DNA of 8,117 bases, from NCBI GenBank assembly GCA_003514205.1, contig DORQ01000277.1, positions 1 through 8,117 of the forward strand, written 5' to 3'. This DNA is from Acidimicrobiaceae bacterium (GTDB lineage: Bacteria; Actinomycetota; Acidimicrobiia; Acidimicrobiales; Microtrichaceae). A model generated the notes under the pieces. That model was not told where the DNA came from and did not search any database. It worked only from the letters and a program-made list of their open reading frames with translations. Below, in pieces: positions 6,099 to 8,117 of this stretch (position 1 is the stretch's first letter; each line of letters starts with the position of its first letter). Both the position numbers and the translations under genes were made by a program.

Positions 6099-8117
6099 TC
6101 ACCGTCTGCGGCTCGCCCGAATCCGCTTGTGGAGCGCATCAACGAGGAGCAGCGCTGGCATCGTGGCCATCGCCAAAGCTAAAGCGGACAGTGGCGGTGG
6201 CGCATGGCCAAGCAGGCGCGCCACTGGCCCGATCCACAACAGACCAACCAAGAGAAGTATCTGAACAGCGATTGCCCCAATCAGCAGCGGGTTGGATCGC
6301 CAGCTGAGTTGCCATGGTGGGTGCGTTGCACTCCGGCAGGCGAGCGCGTTCGCTGCTTGTCCTAGTACCACTGCCGCAAATGCTGCACCCGAGGCGGCCA
6401 TCAGCGCGTGACCCGAAGGAAACGCTTCGCCCGGCCGCCACCCAGCCACCCAAAGACCGACGAGAAATGCACTCATTTCCATCAATGCCTCGACTGGACC
6501 AAGCACTCCAAACACCCTGCGCACCAGCGAACCATCGATCATGTGACGTCCTGTGAGTGGCCGCTCGAGGACACCATCGGTCGCGGGCTCAGCACCAAGA
6601 GCAAGAGCCGGCAGGAGGTCAGTGGCGATATCGAGACACAGAACCTGCAATACCCCGATGGCCAACGGGAACTTGCCACCAGACAGCGCCCAAATCAGAA
6701 ACGGGGTGAGCTCAGCAACGTTATCGGTGAGGTGGTACGTGAGGAATCTTCGGATATTCGTGAAGGTTGCTCGGCCTTGTTCGACTGCAGCAATGATCGT
6801 TGCGAAGTTGTCATCGAGCAGTACGAGATCGGCCGCCTCCCGAGCAACATCGGTACCTGACCGACCCATTGCAATACCAATGTCAGCCTCTCGAAGTGCG
6901 GGGCCGTCATTGACTCCGTCTCCGGTCATAGCAACTACATGACCACGACGTTGCAACGCCCGCGCAATACGCATCTTGTCCTCTGGATTGACCCTGCTGA
7001 GCACGACCCCATCGTGGTCAAGCATTGTGCCGAGCTCGACCTCGTCCTCAGGGAGTTCCGAACCAAGAATTACTAGACCCTCCGGTCCGAGCAAACCGAC
7101 TCGCTCAGCGATTGCACGAGCAGTAGCTGGGTGGTCACCGGTAAGCATGGCGACCCGTATCCCCGCTGAGCGACATTGCGCCAATGCATCGGCGACCTCG
7201 GCTCGCGGCGGATCATGAAGCGCAATGAGGCCAACGAGTTCGAGGTTGTCTTCAGCTTCAAGCGCCGTCGCAGTAGCCGAGACCTCGTCAATGGGTCGGC
7301 GACCGACGGCCAAGACCCGTAATCCCCGGGCGGCCATAGCTTCAGTGATGTTGAAGGCATCGGCGGAGTCAGGGCACAGCGGGAGCACTGACTCTGGTGC
7401 ACCCTTCGTCACCAGCCAGCCATTGAATTCCACCGACTCACGTCGACGGATTGAATCGAACGGATAGCGGTCGCGCACCTCTGGGTCATCTGCACCCCCG
7501 ATTCGGCAGCGGTGGTAGAAGGCGTCAATCGCGGCCTCCATTGGATCGCCCGCCGCCGACCAGACCCCATCTGCCTCTATCGCACGACCCGTAGAGCATG
7601 CCCTCGCGAACTGCGCCATGGTGAACGCTGCCGCCTTGGCCTCAGCGGAACCGACACTCCTACCACTCGGCGAGTAGCCAACACCTTCGAGCGCAATCGA
7701 CCCCGAGGGCGTCCACGCCTCAACCACCGACATCTCATTTCGAGTCAGCGTGCCGGTCTTGTCAGTGCAGATAAACGTGGTTGAGCCGAGTGTCTCGACG
7801 GCCTCCAAATGACGGACCAGGGCTTGCTTCCGGGCCATCCGTTGGGCTCCCATGGCAAGGGACAAGGTGACTGTTGGAAGTAGACCTTCGGGAACCAACG
7901 CGACGGTGACACCCACCGCAAAGAGGAACCCGTCGGTGGCAGGAATCCCAACCATCAAGCTGACGAGGAAGAATGCGACTCCGACAGCAATGGTCACCAG
8001 CGCCATGACTCGGACGATCCGATCCAGCTCCTGCGCCAGCGGGCTCTTTGGACGCTGCACTGTGGAGGTCAGCACCGACAGCCCTGCCAGTTTTGTGGAA
8101 CTTCCCGTCGCGGTGAC
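6099..8117 (-). CDS. P-type cation-transporting ATPase (P2 family), 5' part outside the window
   Basis: 672 residues are visible, numbered here from the right edge; the N-terminus with the first helices and most of the actuator domain is missing. In order: the end of the actuator region (VTATGSSTKLAGLS), a hydrophobic segment (about 37-56), helix 4 with VPEGLLPTVT (75-84), the phosphorylation loop DKTGTLT with Asp119, the nucleotide-binding KGAPES (238-243), the hinge MLTGDHPATARA, MTGDGVND (397-404), and a six-helix C-terminal membrane domain. Helix 5 reads DNVAELTPFL and helix 6 LCLDIATDLLPALALG, closer to Na+/K+-ATPase-like pumps than to heavy-metal or MgtA pumps. It hydrolyses ATP through an aspartyl phosphate to move a cation; the ion cannot be fixed from this. 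The stop is TGA at 6101-6099. The frame remains open to the right edge, so an internal GTG at 8075 is not the start. It converges on the Mg2+-type transporter, so a shared ion-homeostasis theme is plausible. Confidence 0.95.
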   Translation of the reverse strand, partial: VTATGSSTKLAGLSVLTSTVQRPKSPLAQELDRIVRVMALVTIAVGVAFFLVSLMVGIPATDGFLFAVGVTVALVPEGLLPTVTLSLAMGAQRMARKQALVRHLEAVETLGSTTFICTDKTGTLTRNEMSVVEAWTPSGSIALEGVGYSPSGRSVGSAEAKAAAFTMAQFARACSTGRAIEADGVWSAAGDPMEAAIDAFYHRCRIGGADDPEVRDRYPFDSIRRRESVEFNGWLVTKGAPESVLPLCPDSADAFNITEAMAARGLRVLAVGRRPIDEVSATATALEAEDNLELVGLIALHDPPRAEVADALAQCRSAGIRVAMLTGDHPATARAIAERVGLLGPEGLVILGSELPEDEVELGTMLDHDGVVLSRVNPEDKMRIARALQRRGHVVAMTGDGVNDGPALREADIGIAMGRSGTDVAREAADLVLLDDNFATIIAAVEQGRATFTNIRRFLTYHLTDNVAELTPFLIWALSGGKFPLAIGVLQVLCLDIATDLLPALALGAEPATDGVLERPLTGRHMIDGSLVRRVFGVLGPVEALMEMSAFLVGLWVAGWRPGEAFPSGHALMAASGAAFAAVVLGQAANALACRSATHPPWQLSWRSNPLLIGAIAVQILLLVGLLWIGPVARLLGHAPPPLSALALAMATMPALLLVDALHKRIRASRRR

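Noticed and set aside
6408..6419. PSGH motif suggesting a PAP2-type phosphatase
   Set aside because: It lies in a loop of the ATPase C-terminal membrane domain, without the other phosphatase motifs; chance resemblance.
6408..6860. Plus-strand 150-residue open frame inside the P-type ATPase
   Set aside because: The minus strand here encodes essential ATPase motifs. The plus-strand product has no recognisable domain or ribosome site.

Overview
The window is GC-rich chromosomal sequence with actinobacterial-looking codon use and gene content. No ribosomal RNA or other phylogenetic marker is present, so an actinomycetote (possibly Acidimicrobiia-like) is an inference from protein style only. I see no mobile element, CRISPR array, tRNA or rRNA. 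Coding density is high, and the largest gap between genes is about 160 bases.

Layout. At the left edge a minus-strand gene enters with only its first 53 codons visible. It begins with a hydrophilic leader and then a low-complexity V-[S/D]-P-x repeat encoded by six 12-bp tandem units. It is divergent from a plus-strand run of five genes: an HhH-DUF1801 protein, a class-C beta-lactamase-fold serine hydrolase, an undecaprenyl-diphosphatase (uppP), a soluble PRC-barrel/MgtE-N/CBS protein, and an NRAMP-superfamily transporter. The last two overlap by ATGA. A minus-strand P-type cation ATPase, whose 5' part lies outside the window, converges on this run from the right.

Functional reading. The right half looks like a divalent/monovalent cation homeostasis neighbourhood. 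The MgtE-like protein has the cytosolic Mg2+-sensing modules of MgtE but no membrane domain. The transporter translated from its overlapping stop codon lacks the NRAMP transition-metal ligands: DPGN reads DPAG, and the helix-6 Met and His are Ala and Trp. This resembles the NRAMP-related Mg2+ transporter (NRMT) type. The most interesting hypothesis is that the pair is a split, two-protein Mg2+ uptake system in which a detached MgtE gating module serves an NRMT-like pore. The P-type ATPase carries PEGLL and LCLDIATD membrane motifs resembling the Na+/K+-ATPase branch. The left half (serine hydrolase and uppP) has a possible cell-envelope theme, but that link is weak.

Non-coding signals: an 8-bp inverted repeat with 14-bp spacing in the divergent promoter region, and a 7-bp-stem hairpin followed by a 13-bp palindrome between uppP and the MgtE-like gene. 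There is also a TANNNT box placed where it could drive leaderless uppP transcription. All of these are sequence observations without experimental support.
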